Source: Prochlorococcus sp. AG-402-N17
GTDB lineage: Bacteria > Cyanobacteriota > Cyanobacteriia > PCC-6307 > Cyanobiaceae
NCBI GenBank assembly: GCA_003216455.1
Contig: QCIV01000001.1
Span: forward strand, 62,001-126,000
Direction of reading: 5' to 3'
DNA length: 64,000 nt
A program made the translations under genes and the position numbers. The notes below the pieces were generated by a model that was not told the origin of the DNA, made no database searches, and was given only the letters and a program-made list of their open reading frames with translations. Numbering within the stretch: position 1 is the stretch's first letter; every line of letters begins with the position of its first letter. Positions 42,458 to 54,005 of this stretch are shown piece by piece.

Positions 42458-43017
42458 AATTTATCTAAAAATTGTTTAGCTCTAAACCAAGCCGTCACGG
42501 TTTTTGCGTCAAGAATTTCATCCCCACTAGAAATAAGATTATCTAGTTCGTCGAGGTCTAAAATTAATACTTCTATATCTTCATCTAAATCTCCTTTAAC
42601 CTCGGAATTGAGTTTGTTTAAATCACGAGCTAAAAATAAATAAATTTCTTCATCTGCATACCCAGGAGAAGGGACAAGAGTGCCTAGTTTATCCCATTTG
42701 TTTGCACTGAATCCAGTCTCTTCTTGTATTTCTCTTTGAATTGAATTAATAGGTGTTTCACCTATTTCTAATGTACCTGCTGGAAATTCTAATAAATACC
42801 TTGAAACAGCAAATCTATATTGCCGAAGAATTATAACTTTATTGTCTTTTGTAATAGGTACGGCTAATGCTGCCCCAGGGTGCTTAATGTATCCATATTC
42901 ACCTTCATGTCCATTTGGAAGCTCAATTCTATTTATTTCGAAACTAAATTTTTTTGACTTTAACTCAGATATTTTTTCTTTAAAAATTGCTCTTTTTATA
43001 CGGTTTTTGTTACCCAT
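42454..43017 (-). CDS. NUDIX hydrolase (ADP-ribose pyrophosphatase-like)
   Basis: Nudix box GTLEIGETPINSIQREIQEETGF. Confidence 0.92.
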   Translation of the reverse strand: MGNKNRIKRAIFKEKISELKSKKFSFEINRIELPNGHEGEYGYIKHPGAALAVPITKDNKVIILRQYRFAVSRYLLEFPAGTLEIGETPINSIQREIQEETGFSANKWDKLGTLVPSPGYADEEIYLFLARDLNKLNSEVKGDLDEDIEVLILDLDELDNLISSGDEILDAKTVTAWFRAKQFLDKL

Positions 43018-43064
43018 TATTTTTAAATAAAAATAGCCTAACAGTTATTTTTTGGTTTTGTAAA

Positions 43065-43643
43065 TCAATCAATAGACCATTTTAGGTTATCAAATTTTAT
43101 GATTTTTTGGCTTCTACTTAAGATTTCAGATAGTGGTGTAATAACGAAATTCCGATTCATGAATCTAGGGTGAGGTAATGTTAATTCCTCATCAACAGAA
43201 TGCAAATCTTCCCACCAAAGAATATCTAAATCGAGACATCTTGATAGCCATTTCTTACCCTTTGGCGTCTCTTCTCGGCCGAAAAATCTCTCTAACTTTT
43301 TTAGCTCTTTTAAAAGTAATTTCGCGTTTTTATTTGATGGTTTTGGGAAAGAATTACTTTTTATAAGTAATAGAGTATTTAAATAATTTGGCTGCTCATT
43401 TTCAACACCATGAGGTAATGTCTCATAAATTGAAGACCAAAAAAAGTTTGCATGAAATTTGCTTTTCTCTTCTTTTTTTTCGTTGGAACTATCTCCCCAC
43501 TCATTTATTATTTCCTCTATTTTTGGTTTGCAAATTAATAGTGACTCAAGAGGGCTTCCGAATTTACTATCAATATTTGCTCCAAGGGATATACATAGTC
43601 CATTTTTGATATTAAGATTTGATAATTCCACTACAAAAAACAA
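43065..43643 (-). CDS. folK: 2-amino-4-hydroxy-6-hydroxymethyldihydropteridine pyrophosphokinase
   Basis: [53 protein letters not shown]. Confidence 0.92.
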   Translation of the reverse strand: MFFVVELSNLNIKNGLCISLGANIDSKFGSPLESLLICKPKIEEIINEWGDSSNEKKEEKSKFHANFFWSSIYETLPHGVENEQPNYLNTLLLIKSNSFPKPSNKNAKLLLKELKKLERFFGREETPKGKKWLSRCLDLDILWWEDLHSVDEELTLPHPRFMNRNFVITPLSEILSRSQKIIKFDNLKWSID

Positions 43644-43679
43644 AGTTATTGGATAAATTCTATATCAGGCATTTTTAAA

Positions 43680-45863
43680 GTGATTTTGAACCCCGAGTTA
43701 AAAGAAAAAGGAGAAATAAAAGATTTAATGAAGTCAAAGGATTCTTTTAGAGCTTTCCCTTTGGCAGCAATTACAGGTCATAGCTTATTGAAATTATCTT
43801 TACTTTTGGCAGCAGTTGATCCCAGTTTAGGGGGAGTGATTATTGCTGGCGGGAGAGGTACTGGTAAGTCAGTATTAGCAAGGGGTTTACATACTTTACT
43901 TCCTCCTATTGAGGTATTAGATAATGAATTAATACTGGAAAAGCTAACTGAGAAAAATAGTGGAACTTCATTAACACCTATTGGTAGGAACCTAGATCCA
44001 GATAAACCAGAGGAATGGGATATTAGTACAAATAAATTGTTGGAGGAGGTAATTGGAAGTGATTATTTGAATCAAATTGAAGAAATTCCGAAAAAAGTAA
44101 GAGAGGCTCCATTTATTCAAGTTCCCATTGGCATAACTGAAGACAGGCTTGTTGGATCAATTGACGTCGCTGCATCATTAAGTACGGGGGTACAAGTTTT
44201 TCAACCTGGAATTTTAGCAGAGGCTCACAGAGGTGTTCTTTATGTAGATGATATAAATTTATTGGATGATGGCATTGTAAATTTAATTCTTGAAGCTACA
44301 GGAAGAGAGAAAAATAATATTGAAAGAGATGGTTTAAGCCTTTCTCATCCTTGTAATTCACTTTTAATAGCAACTTATAATCCTGAAGAAGGTGCTCTAA
44401 GAGATCATGTTTTAGATCGTTTTGCCATCGTGCTTTCTGCAGATCAATCTATTGATAATGCTCAAAGAGTTGAGATTACAAAATCTGTTTTATCGCATGC
44501 AGAAAATAATATTAAATTTTCAGAAAAATGGTCTGAAGAATCTGATAATTTATCCACTCAATTAATTTTGGCAAGGCAATGGTTAAAGGATGTCAAGATA
44601 ACAAAAGAGCAAATAACCTATTTAGTTAATGAAGCTCTTAGAGGAGGAGTAGAAGGTCATAGGTCAGAATTATTTGCAGTGAAAGTAGCAAAGGCTAATG
44701 CAGCTCTTCGAGGCGATGAGAATGTAAATTCTGAAGACCTAAAAGTCGCAGTTAGGTTAGTTATTCTCCCACGAGCAATGCAAATTCCTCCAGAAGATGA
44801 TGATATTCAACCCCCCCCTCCAGAGGATCAGAGTCCCCCACCTTCACCTCAATCAAACAATGAAGAGTCTGAACCTGAGGCTAATGAAAATGATAATGAG
44901 CAAGAGCAAGAACAAGAACAAGATAATTCTGATGGAGAAGAAGAATCTACTCCCGAAATACCTGAAGAATTCATTTTAGATCCTGAGGCATGTATGGTTG
45001 ATCCTGATTTGTTACTTTTTTCATCAGCCAAAGCAAAAGCAGGAAATAGCGGAAGTAGATCAGTGATATTCAGTGATAGTAGAGGAAGGTATGTGAAACC
45101 CATAATTCCAAGAGGTAAAGTAAAAAGAATTGCGGTAGATGCGACTTTGCGAGCTGCAGCTCCTTATCAAAAATCACGAAGATTAAGGAATCCTAATAAA
45201 TCAATAGTCATTGAAGAGAATGATTTTAGGGCAAAGCTTCTCCAAAAAAAGGCGGGTGCTTTAGTCATTTTTCTTGTTGATGCTAGTGGTTCGATGGCTC
45301 TTAACAGAATGCAAAGTGCTAAAGGTGCAGTTATCAGACTTTTGACCGAGGCATATGAGAATAGAGATGAAGTTGCCCTAATACCCTTTAGAGGTAATCA
45401 AGCAGAAGTGCTTTTGCCTCCAACAAGATCAATAACTGCAGCGAAAAGAAGGCTAGAAACAATGCCTTGTGGAGGTGGATCGCCTTTAGCTCATGGACTA
45501 ACGCAATCAGCAAAAGTAGCAAAAAATGCTCTTTCTACTGGAGATATAGGTCAAGTTATTGTTGTTGGAATTACCGATGGAAGAGGAAATGTTCCATTAG
45601 GATTATCTCTAGGTCAAAATGAAGTTGAGGGAAAAGATAACGAAAATGAAAATGTCAATTTAAAACAGGAGGTTCTAGATATTGCTGCAAAATATCCCAT
45701 GCTCGGGATAAAACTTTTAGTAATTGATACAGAGAGAAAATTTATAGCAAGTGGATTTGGTAAAGAATTAGCAGAGGCTGCTCAAGGGAAATACGTCCAA
45801 TTGCCAAAAGCTACAGATAAAACAATCGCAGCTATGGCTTTAAATGCTATCAATGAATTCTAA
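43680..45863 (+). CDS. chlD: magnesium chelatase subunit D
   Basis: AAA+ [15 protein letters not shown], acidic/proline linker, [19 protein letters not shown] (MIDAS). Confidence 0.96.
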   Translation: MILNPELKEKGEIKDLMKSKDSFRAFPLAAITGHSLLKLSLLLAAVDPSLGGVIIAGGRGTGKSVLARGLHTLLPPIEVLDNELILEKLTEKNSGTSLTPIGRNLDPDKPEEWDISTNKLLEEVIGSDYLNQIEEIPKKVREAPFIQVPIGITEDRLVGSIDVAASLSTGVQVFQPGILAEAHRGVLYVDDINLLDDGIVNLILEATGREKNNIERDGLSLSHPCNSLLIATYNPEEGALRDHVLDRFAIVLSADQSIDNAQRVEITKSVLSHAENNIKFSEKWSEESDNLSTQLILARQWLKDVKITKEQITYLVNEALRGGVEGHRSELFAVKVAKANAALRGDENVNSEDLKVAVRLVILPRAMQIPPEDDDIQPPPPEDQSPPPSPQSNNEESEPEANENDNEQEQEQEQDNSDGEEESTPEIPEEFILDPEACMVDPDLLLFSSAKAKAGNSGSRSVIFSDSRGRYVKPIIPRGKVKRIAVDATLRAAAPYQKSRRLRNPNKSIVIEENDFRAKLLQKKAGALVIFLVDASGSMALNRMQSAKGAVIRLLTEAYENRDEVALIPFRGNQAEVLLPPTRSITAAKRRLETMPCGGGSPLAHGLTQSAKVAKNALSTGDIGQVIVVGITDGRGNVPLGLSLGQNEVEGKDNENENVNLKQEVLDIAAKYPMLGIKLLVIDTERKFIASGFGKELAEAAQGKYVQLPKATDKTIAAMALNAINEF

Positions 45864-45870
45864 ATATTTC

Positions 45871-46716
45871 TTATGGATAAATTTCGTTAAGGAATTTTGA
45901 AAGTCCAATTGTTAAATCTCTTAAAGATTTAGTTAATTCTTTATCTTGTGTTAAATTTTCAAAATCATCACTCATATCATCTATTTTGGTTGAAATAGAC
46001 CTTGCAGCATTAATCGTCAATTTAATGTCATTAAGGGTTTCTTCGTCATCGATAGTAGACAAAATGTTATTTAAGTGATTAGCAGCAAATGTAATTTCTT
46101 TTAGTAGAGGTTCGACTCTTTTTATTTCTTGTTTCGATAAAAAAATTAATTCATCAAGATTTTCTTGTGTTCTGTCGAATTTGTCAATTGAGTTAACGAT
46201 GTTCTCAATTAAGTTTTCTTGATTTGTTTCTTTTAAAAGTTGACTTATTTTATTAGTTATATTTGAGAGGCTTGATAGTTGTTTACCTGTGATAGTGTCT
46301 CCTTGACAAATAATTAATTTGGTATCGCATTTTTCGGATATGGGTTGTGCAATGTTTTTAGGAATTGTCTTATCACTAGTTTCTAAAGCAACTTGAACGT
46401 CTCCTCCAAGGAATGAATTTGTAACTACCCTAGCAAATGCGGGCTTTGGAAGAATAATTTCAGGATTATTTAAAACTATTTTTGCTTTAATTGATTCATT
46501 CGTAAACAAGATATCTTCTATAGATCCAACTAAAATTCCTCTGTAAGTAACTGGAGATTTTTTTGATAAACCACTCGCGTTATTGAATTCAGCAAAAAGG
46601 TGCCAATTTTTTGAAGATAATCTTAATCCCTTTAGCCAAAAAGAAAAAAATGTAAATATTAAAATACCTCCTAATAAAGAAAAACCAACTATTGAATCTC
46701 GTAAACTTCTACGCAT
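45871..46716 (-). CDS. MlaD/MCE-domain substrate-binding protein
   Basis: Single N-terminal TM, MCE motif LSKKSPVTYRGILVGSIEDI. Confidence 0.88.
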   Translation of the reverse strand: MRRSLRDSIVGFSLLGGILIFTFFSFWLKGLRLSSKNWHLFAEFNNASGLSKKSPVTYRGILVGSIEDILFTNESIKAKIVLNNPEIILPKPAFARVVTNSFLGGDVQVALETSDKTIPKNIAQPISEKCDTKLIICQGDTITGKQLSSLSNITNKISQLLKETNQENLIENIVNSIDKFDRTQENLDELIFLSKQEIKRVEPLLKEITFAANHLNNILSTIDDEETLNDIKLTINAARSISTKIDDMSDDFENLTQDKELTKSLRDLTIGLSKFLNEIYP

Positions 46717-46721
46717 AATTT

Positions 46722-47507
46722 CTAAATGTCTTTTGGTTGCATTGGACCATCAAGTTTCCCATGTCTAAATTGAAATACATAAGGATCTTTACTCTCTTTA
46801 AATTCATTAATGGAACCTGCCCATCTAAATTTGCCCCCGTAAAGCATTAAAACTTTATCTGAAGTCCTTTCTATAGTACTAAGAACATGGCTGACAACAA
46901 TAGATGATCCGCTAGCTTTATGATTTGTCTTATTAATTAGATCTTCAATTCTTGATGAGGCAATTGGATCAAGTCCTGCAGTTGGTTCGTCAAAAAGTAA
47001 TAAAGGTTTAGATTTTGCGTTAAGAGTTTGATCAGTAATTAATGCTCTAGCAAAACTTACTCTTTTTTGCATGCCTCCGCTTAATTCATTTGGAAGTTTA
47101 TTCCCAACATTAAATAAACCTACGTCAGCTAAGCATTCACATACTATTTCATGAATTAACTTTTTAGATAGGTTTTTATTTCTCTTAAGGAGGAAACCGA
47201 CATTTTCTTCTATAGTCAAAGATCCTAATAAAGCGGGATTCTGAAAAACTAGTCTTACATCAGGAGGATTATTTTGATCTAATCTCAAATATTTTTGCTT
47301 CTCTCCAAAAATTCTCAGTTCTCCTTTAGTAGGTAAAATGAGTCCTGCTAGTATTTTTAATATGGTTGATTTGCCAGAACCTGAGGGGCCAACAATAGCT
47401 AATTTCTCTCCATCATTAAGTTCAAAATTTATTTGATTAAGCACATTAACTTCCCCCCAGCTTATTGAGAGGTTTTTTGTTTCAACTGCAGGCTTTGATT
47501 TCTTCAA
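46722..47507 (-). CDS. ABC transporter ATPase of Mla/Ttg2A type
   Basis: Walker A GPSGSGKSTILK, signature LSGGMQKRVSFARAL, Walker B LLLFDEPTAGLDP. Confidence 0.92.
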   Translation of the reverse strand: MKKSKPAVETKNLSISWGEVNVLNQINFELNDGEKLAIVGPSGSGKSTILKILAGLILPTKGELRIFGEKQKYLRLDQNNPPDVRLVFQNPALLGSLTIEENVGFLLKRNKNLSKKLIHEIVCECLADVGLFNVGNKLPNELSGGMQKRVSFARALITDQTLNAKSKPLLLFDEPTAGLDPIASSRIEDLINKTNHKASGSSIVVSHVLSTIERTSDKVLMLYGGKFRWAGSINEFKESKDPYVFQFRHGKLDGPMQPKDI

Positions 47508-47642
47508 AAACGAAATAGAGAAAAAGTCATCTTCATTTATATATTGCCTTTTTTTAGAAATAAAAAAAAGGATGTATGAATTTGATTTATAATCAATTTA
47601 AAAGAATTTTTTATTTGAAGATAATAATTAAAGAGGTTTTTA

Positions 47643-49028
47643 ATGAATAAGCGCAAAAAAAGAGTTAGAAGACTGTACAAATACCATAAAAAGAACAACT
47701 TTCATCTATTAAATAAAATTTCAAGAATTTTTAGTTGGTTTTTGCCAGGTCTAGTAATAAAAAGATGGATGTTAACATCTGCAATAGGATTTCTTACTGC
47801 ATTATTAGGCCTGTCAATTTGGACAAATTTAAGCCCCCTGTATTGGTTTACAGAAATATTTTTTGGTTTATTGACAGGTTTAACTAAAATCTTACCTGTT
47901 TCATTACTGGGACCATTAATTTTTTCTTTTGGACTAGTATTAATAGGTATTGGACAAAATAGAAGTATTAATTCTATTCAAAAAGCACTTGTTCCAGAAA
48001 AAAATACATTTTTAGTTGATGCATTAAGAGTTAAGAGTAAATTAAACAGAGGTCCAAATATTGTTGCGATTGGGGGAGGCACAGGCTTATCTACTTTATT
48101 GAAAGGGTTAAAAAATTACAGCAGTAATATAACAGCAATCGTAACTGTATCCGATGATGGTGGAAGTAGTGGGATTCTTAGAAAACAATTAGGTGTGCAG
48201 CCTCCAGGAGATATTAGAAATTGTTTGGCAGCATTATCAAACGAAGAGCCTATTTTAACTAGATTATTTCAGTATAGATTTTCAGAGGGAAGTGGTTTGG
48301 AAGGACATAGTTTTGGGAATCTATTTTTATCAGCGTTAACAACAATAACGGGCAGTTTAGAAAAAGCAGTGCAAGCATCCAGTAAAGTTTTGGCGGTACA
48401 AGGTCAAGTTTTGCCGGCAACAAATATTGATGTTATGTTGTGGGCCGAATTAGAAGATGGTGAAAAAGTTTTTGGTGAAAGCAAGATCAGCAAATCCAAA
48501 AAATTAATTTCGAGGATTGGTTACATACCAGAAAATCCTCCAGCTCTTCCGAGTGCTCTTAAATCTCTAAAAGAAGCTGATTTAATTGTTCTTGGTCCAG
48601 GAAGTTTATACACTTCTTTATTGCCTAATCTTTTAGTACCAGAAATAGTTGATGCATTATTGCAAAGTAATGCTCCCAAAATATACATAAGTAATTTGAT
48701 GACTCAGCCAGGAGAAACAGACGGACTTGATGTTTATCAACATATTAAGTCAATAGAAAAACAATTATCAAATTTTGGAATTAATACTCGAATTTTTAAT
48801 TCAATATTATCTCAGATTCAATTTGAAAAGTCTCCATTAGTAGATTATTACGAAAGTAGAGGGGCAGAGCCTGTCCGATGTAATAAAGAAAAATTATTAT
48901 CTGAAGGTTATTATGTTTTACAAGCACCATTATATTCAAAAAGAATAACTCCAACTCTTAGACATGATCCAAGGAGGCTTGCAAGAGCAGTTATGTTTAT
49001 ATACCGTAAATTAAAAAAAATAAACTAA
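47643..49028 (+). CDS. gluconeogenesis factor YvcK family protein
   Basis: [63 protein letters not shown]. Confidence 0.93.
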   Translation: MNKRKKRVRRLYKYHKKNNFHLLNKISRIFSWFLPGLVIKRWMLTSAIGFLTALLGLSIWTNLSPLYWFTEIFFGLLTGLTKILPVSLLGPLIFSFGLVLIGIGQNRSINSIQKALVPEKNTFLVDALRVKSKLNRGPNIVAIGGGTGLSTLLKGLKNYSSNITAIVTVSDDGGSSGILRKQLGVQPPGDIRNCLAALSNEEPILTRLFQYRFSEGSGLEGHSFGNLFLSALTTITGSLEKAVQASSKVLAVQGQVLPATNIDVMLWAELEDGEKVFGESKISKSKKLISRIGYIPENPPALPSALKSLKEADLIVLGPGSLYTSLLPNLLVPEIVDALLQSNAPKIYISNLMTQPGETDGLDVYQHIKSIEKQLSNFGINTRIFNSILSQIQFEKSPLVDYYESRGAEPVRCNKEKLLSEGYYVLQAPLYSKRITPTLRHDPRRLARAVMFIYRKLKKIN

Positions 49029-49555
49029 TAAGCATCTTGAAGTTCATAGAAATCTGGCTGAATATAATCTTTTCGTAATGGCCATCCTCTCCAATCTTCA
49101 GGCATTAATAGTCTTTTAGGGTTGGGATGATCAATAAAATTTATTCCATACATATCAAAAGTTTCTCTTTCTTGCCAATCACTTCCTTTGAAAATTTTAT
49201 ACAAGCTAGGGATTGATAAATCAGAATCTCTTTTTAAGAAAACTTTTAATCTGACTTCTTTAATGTTTTCGATTTTTTGTAAATCATCAACAGTTATAAA
49301 ATGGTAGAAACTAACAAGATTTTTGCCTGGTCCCTCATCATATCCTCCTTGACATTGGAGATAGTTGAAACCGTAATTTCTTAAGGCAGATACTGCATCA
49401 AATAGTTTGTTAGGTTCCACAGAAATGTTTTCAATTCCTATGTGATCATCAGATAGAGGTTGATTTGGAATTCCATCTTTAGACAAAGATTGGCTTATGA
49501 AACCTTCTTTTTCTATTGAAGTATCTGAGGATTTGGCTAAATCGTCTTTTTCCAT
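49025..49555 (-). CDS. ndhJ: NAD(P)H-quinone oxidoreductase subunit J
   Basis: [39 protein letters not shown]. Confidence 0.96.
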   Translation of the reverse strand: MEKDDLAKSSDTSIEKEGFISQSLSKDGIPNQPLSDDHIGIENISVEPNKLFDAVSALRNYGFNYLQCQGGYDEGPGKNLVSFYHFITVDDLQKIENIKEVRLKVFLKRDSDLSIPSLYKIFKGSDWQERETFDMYGINFIDHPNPKRLLMPEDWRGWPLRKDYIQPDFYELQDAY

Positions 49556-50289
49556 TAATCTTCTAAAGTATTAATAATTTCAGTTTTTTCGTTCTTCTCA
49601 GGTAGTTGAGTTATTTTTTCTTTTTTGGAGGAAGGAATGGCTTTAGTGGAAGTTTTGTTTAGGTACTCACCTGTATTTTCTGAGAAAACAAGATTCATTT
49701 CATGATCAGTTGTTATGTATCTGTGGGTTTGTTCAGTTTTTGTGCGCTCTAAGATTGATTCGTTACCAACTTTTTTTCTTAATTTAATTACAGCATCAAA
49801 AATTGCTTCTGGTCTTGGTGGACATCCTGGAAGGTATAAATCAACTGGTATCAATTTATCAACACCTCTTACAGCAGTTGTAGAATCTGCGCTGAACATT
49901 CCCCCTGTGATTGTGCAAGCACCCATCGCAATAACATATTTTGGTTCAGGCATTTGTTCATAAAGTCTCACTAGGGCTGGAGCCATCTTCATAGTTACTG
50001 TTCCTGCTACTATTAGCAAATCTGCTTGCCTTGGCGAGCTTCTGGGTACTAATCCAAATCTATCAAAATCAAATCTAGATCCGATTAAGGCAGCAAATTC
50101 TATAAAACAACAAGCTGTTCCGTACAAGAGAGGCCATAGACTGCTTAGTCTAGCCCAATTATGAAGGTCGTCTAAACTTGTCAATATGATATTTTCACTT
50201 AAATCTGTAGTAACTTGTGGAGCACCAAGAGGATTGCAAGTTCCTTCTCGAATTTCTCTTATTGCTTTTGGGGATAACTGTGGATTCAA
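49555..50289 (-). CDS. ndhK: NAD(P)H-quinone oxidoreductase subunit K
   Basis: [42 protein letters not shown] Fe-S ligands. Confidence 0.97.
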   Translation of the reverse strand: MNPQLSPKAIREIREGTCNPLGAPQVTTDLSENIILTSLDDLHNWARLSSLWPLLYGTACCFIEFAALIGSRFDFDRFGLVPRSSPRQADLLIVAGTVTMKMAPALVRLYEQMPEPKYVIAMGACTITGGMFSADSTTAVRGVDKLIPVDLYLPGCPPRPEAIFDAVIKLRKKVGNESILERTKTEQTHRYITTDHEMNLVFSENTGEYLNKTSTKAIPSSKKEKITQLPEKNEKTEIINTLED

Positions 50290-50293
50290 TTTT

Positions 50294-50656
50294 TTAACTC
50301 CATTCTAAAGCACCTTTTCTCCATGCGTATGCCAAAGCGATAACAAGTATTGCAATGAAAATAAGAGCCTCAATAAAGGCTAATAAGCCTAATCTATTAA
50401 AGGCAACAGCCCAAGGATAAAGGAATACCGTCTCAACATCAAATATAACGAAAACTAAGGCAAACATGTAATAACGAATATTAAATTGAATCCATGCTCC
50501 TCCAATAGGCTCCATTCCAGACTCATAGGTAAGTTTTCTTTCCCCGGTTCTGCCTTTTGGGGCAACGATGAGATTAGTAACTAAGGCTAATATTGGTACA
50601 GCTGCGGCAATTAGAAGGAAACCTAAAAAATATTCATAGCCAGTTAATAAAAACAT
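50294..50656 (-). CDS. ndhC: NAD(P)H-quinone oxidoreductase subunit 3
   Basis: [40 protein letters not shown]. Confidence 0.97.
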   Translation of the reverse strand: MFLLTGYEYFLGFLLIAAAVPILALVTNLIVAPKGRTGERKLTYESGMEPIGGAWIQFNIRYYMFALVFVIFDVETVFLYPWAVAFNRLGLLAFIEALIFIAILVIALAYAWRKGALEWS

Positions 50657-50733
50657 CTTAAAAAATTAATTTTGAATAAAAGTCGCTTAATTAAGCAAAA
50701 TCTTTTAAAGTTCTTAAAGAACAATAATAAACC

Positions 50734-51162
50734 GTGAGTGAAAACATTCAACCAGCCTCTGAGGAAAACAAAATAGTTGAAGACTTTGAGAAAGAAAACC
50801 TTTCTGAAAACTCCACAGGAGTAAATGTTGAACAATCTCTTCTTAATTTAGAACAAAATAGATTCGAATGTAGAAGTTGTGGATACATTTATGATCCGTC
50901 TGAAGGAAATAAAAAACTAAACATACCTAAAAATACGCCTTTTTCAGAGTTGGATGGGAATTCTTTTGCTTGCCCTGTTTGTCGAGCCGGTAAAAATTTT
51001 TATAAGGATATTGGACCTAGAGAAAAACCTAGTGGATTTGAAGAGAATTTAGTTTATGGATTTGGATTTAATAGTTTACCTCCTGGACAAAAAAACATAT
51101 TGATTTTTGGAGGTCTGGCCTTTGCTGCTGCTATGTTCCTTTCTTTGTACTCTTTGCATTAA
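50734..51162 (+). CDS. rub: rubredoxin with C-terminal TM anchor
   Basis: CRSCGYIYDPSEG ... FACPVCRAGK; C-terminal hydrophobic segment. Confidence 0.95.
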   Translation: MSENIQPASEENKIVEDFEKENLSENSTGVNVEQSLLNLEQNRFECRSCGYIYDPSEGNKKLNIPKNTPFSELDGNSFACPVCRAGKNFYKDIGPREKPSGFEENLVYGFGFNSLPPGQKNILIFGGLAFAAAMFLSLYSLH

Positions 51163-51171
51163 TATAATTAA

Positions 51172-52185
51172 ATGAAAAATTTTTTTACCAGTATTCCTAA
51201 TCTTCTTTTATCTGTAGTTCTCTGTTTTGTTTTAAGCAGTTGTTCATCTACAGGTGTCAAGATGAATGAAAGCAGCCCTTGGAAAACAATTCAGTTTGAA
51301 GATCAGGCTAATGCTTTAGATGTTGACTTTATAGATGATAATCATGGGTTTTTAGTAGGCTCAAACAGATTGATTATGGAATCTACTGATGGTGGTGAAA
51401 CATGGGAAAAAAGATCATTAGATATTTCTGCTGAAGAGAACTTTCGCCTTCTCGATATTGATTTCAAGGGTTCTGAAGGTTGGTTAATAGGGCAACCTTC
51501 TCTAGTAATGCATACTTTCGATGAAGGTAAAAATTGGACTAGGCTTTCACTTGGGAAGTTACCAGGCCAGCCTTTCTTAGTTACTACTATTGATGAAGGA
51601 GTTGCACAATTGGCGACAACATCAGCAGCTATTTATGAAACTTCCGATAGCGGTGAAACATGGGAAGCAAAAGTATCAGACCCTTCGGAACAGGGAGGTA
51701 TAAGAGATTTAAGAAGAACATCAAGCGGTGATTATGTTAGCGTAAGCAGTCTTGGAAATTTCTTCTCTACTCTTGATAGTGATAGCAATACTTGGATTGC
51801 TCACCAAAGAGCAAGTAGTAAGAGAGTGCAAAGCATTGGTTTCAATCCGGAGGGAAGTTTATGGATGCTTTCAAGAGGTGCGGAAATTAGATTTAATGAA
51901 GATTCTAATAATCTAGAAAGTTGGTCAAAGCCTATAATCCCTATTCTTAATGGTTACAATTATTTAGATATGGGATGGGATCCAAATGGTGACATATGGG
52001 CAGGCGGTGGTAATGGCACTTTAATAGTAAGTAAAGATCAAGGTGAAACTTGGAATTCAGATCCCCTTGCTTCTGCATTGCCTACTAACTATATAAAAAT
52101 AGTTTTTCTTGATAAGGAGTCTTTAAATAATCATAAAGGATTCATACTTGGCGAGCGTGGTTATATTCTTAAATGGAATGGCTAA
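51172..52185 (+). CDS. ycf48: photosystem II assembly factor Ycf48/HCF136
   Basis: Lipobox-like LSSCSS, repeated [31 protein letters not shown] motifs. Confidence 0.94.
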   Translation: MKNFFTSIPNLLLSVVLCFVLSSCSSTGVKMNESSPWKTIQFEDQANALDVDFIDDNHGFLVGSNRLIMESTDGGETWEKRSLDISAEENFRLLDIDFKGSEGWLIGQPSLVMHTFDEGKNWTRLSLGKLPGQPFLVTTIDEGVAQLATTSAAIYETSDSGETWEAKVSDPSEQGGIRDLRRTSSGDYVSVSSLGNFFSTLDSDSNTWIAHQRASSKRVQSIGFNPEGSLWMLSRGAEIRFNEDSNNLESWSKPIIPILNGYNYLDMGWDPNGDIWAGGGNGTLIVSKDQGETWNSDPLASALPTNYIKIVFLDKESLNNHKGFILGERGYILKWNG

Positions 52186-52322
52186 ATCTGTAATAACTTA
52201 AGAAAATAATAAAAAAAATCTTAATTTTGGATGAATTTAACAACTGTCTGTTACCAAGCTGTTAATTTCTTCGCGAACTTATGATTTTACACTGTAAGAT
52301 CATATGGTAAACATTTGTGATT

Positions 52323-52571
52323 ATGGCCGCAGGTTCAACGGGTGAACGCCCATTCTTTGAAATAATCACCAGTATTAGGTACTGGATTATTCATGCAGTA
52401 ACATTACCAGCTATTTTTATAGCAGGCTTCTTATTCGTATACACAGGTTTGGCTTACGACGCTTTCGGTACTCCTCGTCCGGATAGTTATTTTCAGGCAT
52501 CTGAAGCAAAAGCTCCTGTTGTAACACAAAGATTTGATGCGAAGTCTCAACTTGATTTAAGAACAAAATAA
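52323..52571 (+). CDS. psbE: cytochrome b559 alpha subunit
   Basis: [39 protein letters not shown], heme His; start refined from 52317. Confidence 0.96.
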   Translation: MAAGSTGERPFFEIITSIRYWIIHAVTLPAIFIAGFLFVYTGLAYDAFGTPRPDSYFQASEAKAPVVTQRFDAKSQLDLRTK

Positions 52572-52573
52572 CT

Positions 52574-52720
52574 ATGTCTAATTCTCAAGCTCCAATGCAG
52601 GCTGCTGAAGTCCGCGTTTATCCTATATTTACTGTTCGTTGGCTAGCAGTTCATGCTTTAGCTATTCCATCAGTATTCTTTTTGGGTTCCATTGCTGCTA
52701 TGCAATTCGTAGCCCGATAA
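52574..52720 (+). CDS. psbF: cytochrome b559 beta subunit
   Basis: Hand-read 48-aa [51 protein letters not shown]. Confidence 0.95.
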
Positions 52721-52731
52721 ATTTAACAATC

Positions 52732-52851
52732 ATGCAAGTAAACGAAAATCCTAACAAAGTTCCAGTTGAACTTAATCGTACAAGCCTTTATTTAGGCTTA
52801 CTATCAGTCTTTGTATTGGGAATTTTATTTTCCAGTTACTTTTTCAACTAA
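52732..52851 (+). CDS. psbL: photosystem II protein PsbL
   Basis: [39 protein letters not shown]; true start inside track ORF 52639-52851. Confidence 0.95.
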
Positions 52852-52860
52852 ATTAAAACT

Positions 52861-53058
52861 ATGAGTAAATTAAAAGGACCTGATGGAAGAATTCCAGATA
52901 GACTTCCCGACGGTAGACCAGCAGTTGCATGGGAAAGAAGATGGACTGAAGGAACCCTTCCTCTATGGCTTGTTGCTACAGCAGGTGGAATCGCAGTTAT
53001 CTTCGTTTTAGGTATATTCTTCTATGGTTCATACCAAGGCGTTGGAGCTGGAGGCTAG
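52861..53058 (+). CDS. psbJ: photosystem II protein PsbJ
   Basis: [65 protein letters not shown]. Confidence 0.95.
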   Translation: MSKLKGPDGRIPDRLPDGRPAVAWERRWTEGTLPLWLVATAGGIAVIFVLGIFFYGSYQGVGAGG

Positions 53059-53101
53059 CAAATCCTTACCTTGACCTAATAATCACTTATATCAAATAAG
53101 C

Positions 53102-53995
53102 CTAATAAGAATCAGTAAATATCCTTAGTTTCTCTTTTGTGGAGCTTGGGATATTTTCTTTTTGGGTTATCAATCCATCTTTTAATGAAAAATGAGACTT
53201 ACTTTTTGGTCTTTCTTTTTCAATTAATTTAGCTACTTCAAATATTATTTTATTAGCCACTTCAGTATTTGATCTAAGATTATCCAAAACCATCTCTACA
53301 GAAACTTCTTGATGAGTTTGATGCCAGCAATCATAATCAGTAACCATAGATAAGGAGGAGTAAGCTATTTCAGCTTCTTTAGCTAATCTTGCTTCTGTGT
53401 GGTTCGTCATTCCAATTATTGAACATCCCCAACTCCTGTATAAATTAGATTCTGCTCTAGTTGAGAAAGCGGGACCTTCCATTGCTAGATAGGTACCCCC
53501 TCTATGCAATTGTCTACCGCCAGGAATATTTTTTTCTCCGATTTCACTTAATATACGTGATAAATTTGTGCAGAAGGGATCTCCCATAGTTACGTGAGCA
53601 ACAGCTCCATCGTTAAAGAAGGTTGCAGGTCTATTTTTTGTCCTGTCTATAAATTGATCTGGAACTACTAAATCAAGTGGCCTTATCTGTTCTTGTAATG
53701 AACCAACTGCTGATGGAGCAATAATCCATCTTACTCCTATTGATCTTAGAGCCCAAATATTAGCTTTGTAAGGGATTTCAGAAGGATTTAAACTATGTGT
53801 TCTGCCATGTCTAGGAATGAATGCTATCTCTAGGTTTCCAAGATTATATACTTTTATTGAATCAGAAGGTTTACCATAGGGAGTATTGATTTCTAGTTCT
53901 CTTAAGTACTCTATTTGATCCATTGAATAAAATCCACTTCCACCAATCACTCCTAATCTTGATTTTTCAATTGGTAATAAATGTTCTTTATTCAT
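53102..53995 (-). CDS. mtnP: S-methyl-5'-thioadenosine phosphorylase
   Basis: LGVIGGSGFYSMD, FIPRHGRTHSLNPSEIPYKANIWAL, GMTNHTEARLAKEAEIAYSSLSMVTDYDCWH. Confidence 0.94.
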   Translation of the reverse strand: MNKEHLLPIEKSRLGVIGGSGFYSMDQIEYLRELEINTPYGKPSDSIKVYNLGNLEIAFIPRHGRTHSLNPSEIPYKANIWALRSIGVRWIIAPSAVGSLQEQIRPLDLVVPDQFIDRTKNRPATFFNDGAVAHVTMGDPFCTNLSRILSEIGEKNIPGGRQLHRGGTYLAMEGPAFSTRAESNLYRSWGCSIIGMTNHTEARLAKEAEIAYSSLSMVTDYDCWHQTHQEVSVEMVLDNLRSNTEVANKIIFEVAKLIEKERPKSKSHFSLKDGLITQKENIPSSTKEKLRIFTDSY

Positions 53996-54005
53996 AGTGA
54001 TGTAA

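Noticed and set aside
44797-45103. ORFs over the chlD acidic/proline linker (both strands) and its low-complexity repeats
   Set aside because: Out-of-frame/antisense readings of the typical ChlD linker; not a separate element.
47547-47571. CCTTTTTTT-AAAAAAAGG hairpin between the mla-type ATPase and yvcK genes
   Set aside because: Almost pure A/T stem between divergent genes; readily expected by chance in such AT-rich DNA.
50644-50835. 63-aa Phe/Leu-rich minus-strand ORF
   Set aside because: Antisense to the rubredoxin N-terminus and intergenic AT-rich DNA; composition typical of spurious ORFs.
52639-52851. 70-aa [41 protein letters not shown]...
   Set aside because: Its first 31 codons lie out of frame over psbF; the real gene is psbL starting at 52732.
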